NCBI RefSeq assembly: GCF_946479975.1
Contig: NZ_CAMLIX010000150.1
Span: 1 to 12,893 of the forward strand
Length of the DNA stretch: 12,893 nucleotides
Reading direction: 5' to 3'
Source: an uncultured Flavobacterium sp.
GTDB taxonomy: Bacteria > Bacteroidota > Bacteroidia > Flavobacteriales > Flavobacteriaceae
This document shows, one piece after another, positions 11,854 to 12,893 of this stretch. Position numbers and translations under genes: made by a program. Numbering within the stretch: position 1 is the stretch's first letter; each line of letters opens with the position of its first letter. The notes under the pieces were generated by a model, which saw only the letters and a list, made by a program, of their open reading frames with translations, made no database searches and was not told where the DNA came from.

Positions 11854-12873
11854 TTATATATTTGATTTAAACTGCTCTAAGAAACGAACATCGTTTTCAT
11901 AAAACATACGGATATCTCCAATTTGGTATAAAAGCATCGCAATTCGCTCTACTCCCATTCCGAAAGCAAATCCGTTAAATTCATCTGGATTAATGTCACA
12001 GTTTTTCAAAACGTTTGGATCTACCATTCCGCAGCCTCCAATTTCCAGCCATCCAGTTCCTTTTGTGATTCTGTAATCGGTTTCAGTTTTTAAACCCCAA
12101 TAGATATCAATTTCAGCACTTGGTTCTGTAAATGGAAAATAAGACGGACGAAGACGAATCTTAGATTTTCCGAACATTTCTTTTGTAAAATAAAGCAGTG
12201 TTTGTTTCAAATCGGCAAAAGAAACATCTTTGTCAATGTACAATCCTTCCACTTGATGGAAAATACAGTGCGAACGAGATGAAATCGCCTCATTACGGAA
12301 AACACGTCCCGGCGAAATCGTACGAATCGGCGGTTTATTATTTTCCATGTAACGCACCTGAACAGATGATGTATGCGTACGCAATAAAACATCTGGGTTT
12401 GTCTGAATGAAAAACGTATCCTGCATATCACGCGCCGGGTGATATTCCGGTAAGTTTAATGCCGTAAAGTTATGCCAGTCGTCTTCGATTTCCGGACCTT
12501 CAGAAACGTTGAATCCAATATTCGCAAAAATATCGATGATTTGATTTTTAACTATAGAAATAGGATGACGTGAACCAATAAGTACTGGTTCTGCCGCACG
12601 TGTTAAATCTCCAAAAACACCTTTTGTCTCTTCTTTGCTTTCAAGTTCTTCCTGAATTGCTCTTACTTTTTCTTCAGCAACAGCTTTTAAAGTATTGATT
12701 ACTTGTCCAAAATCTTTTTTCTGGTCGTTCGGAATATTTTTAAACTCAGTAAAAAGTTCTTTCAATAACCCTTTACTACCTAAATATTTAATACGGAATT
12801 GTTCTAAAGATTCTTTATTTTTCTCATTAAAGGCTTTTGCTTCCTCTATATGTTGTTTTATCTTATCTATCAT
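11854..12873 (-). CDS. pheS: Phenylalanine--tRNA ligase alpha subunit
   Basis: PheS is the catalytic subunit of the (alpha-beta)2 enzyme that charges tRNA-Phe with phenylalanine. I chose ATG 12873 (MIDKIKQHIEEAKAF, 339 residues), the usual start for this family; another in-frame ATG lies two codons upstream (12879). The N-terminal 85 residues form the coiled-coil tRNA-binding arm (long charged helices). The class II core follows: GSRHPISIVKNQI (about 100-112, motif 1 region), GRVFRNEAISSRSH then FHQVEG (motif 2, ATP and Phe contacts), and GFAFGMGVERIAMLLY (motif 3). The subunit is complete and full length. The beta subunit gene is not in the window, as is common in Bacteroidota, where pheT is often separate. 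The promoter lies outside or at the right edge. Confidence 0.97.
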   Translation of the reverse strand: MIDKIKQHIEEAKAFNEKNKESLEQFRIKYLGSKGLLKELFTEFKNIPNDQKKDFGQVINTLKAVAEEKVRAIQEELESKEETKGVFGDLTRAAEPVLIGSRHPISIVKNQIIDIFANIGFNVSEGPEIEDDWHNFTALNLPEYHPARDMQDTFFIQTNPDVLLRTHTSSVQVRYMENNKPPIRTISPGRVFRNEAISSRSHCIFHQVEGLYIDKDVSFADLKQTLLYFTKEMFGKSKIRLRPSYFPFTEPSAEIDIYWGLKTETDYRITKGTGWLEIGGCGMVDPNVLKNCDINPDEFNGFAFGMGVERIAMLLYQIGDIRMFYENDVRFLEQFKSNI

Positions 12874-12893
12874 TTTCATTCAGTTCTTGAGAA

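Overview
The window looks like a chromosomal segment of Flavobacterium or a very close relative (Bacteroidota). The DNA is AT-rich. Most genes lack a clear Shine-Dalgarno sequence and are preceded by the Bacteroidota promoter signature (TTG or TTTG, about 19-21 bp, then TAnnTTTG). The proteins (PheS, GpsA, lipoproteins with a Cys-Ser-Lys-acidic start, YwqK/MORN-variant secreted proteins) are of flavobacterial type, and the intergenic regions carry short word-like inverted repeats common in that genus. I see no tRNA, rRNA, CRISPR array, insertion sequence or prophage gene.

Layout. Positions 1-3560 hold a minus-strand block, read in order: a NUDIX/winged-helix regulator of NrtR type, a short divergent PRPP-synthetase homologue, a 111-residue coiled-coil protein, a VWA-domain protein with an intact MIDAS motif, and the N-terminal third of a divergent adenylosuccinate-synthetase homologue that runs off the left edge. 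A near-ideal promoter precedes the PRPP-synthetase gene. It is flanked by two copies of a 7-7-7 palindrome (TTTGYGT-N7-ACGCAAA) whose centres are 52 bp apart, about five helical turns, so this block is probably a repressor-controlled nucleotide/NAD-linked locus. It is the best candidate here for an undescribed system. Positions 3669-4031 encode a small PKD-domain surface lipoprotein.

Positions 4125-7201 hold a LysR-type regulator divergent from an exported DJ-1/PfpI (Hsp31-like) protein, followed by a YqhD-like iron alcohol dehydrogenase. Together they look like a reactive-aldehyde (glyoxal/methylglyoxal) defence module. Positions 7540-10011 encode a large exported YwqK/MORN-variant repeat protein. 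Divergent from it is gpsA (glycerol-3-phosphate dehydrogenase, 10190-11185). The right end holds a small conserved-type hypothetical gene and pheS (phenylalanyl-tRNA synthetase alpha), both on the minus strand.

The two convergent junctions (7202-7539 and 11186-11334) each contain a strong bidirectional hairpin terminator next to the same CAGTCTCAGTATT-type repeat family. Other intergenic regions hold different families: a 26-bp inverted repeat at 433-573, a TTTCAAGTTTAA inverted repeat at 1910-1956, a CTTAG hairpin at 5902-5931, a CCTTTGT hairpin at 11757-11793 and an ATCTAAA triplet at 11830-11850.
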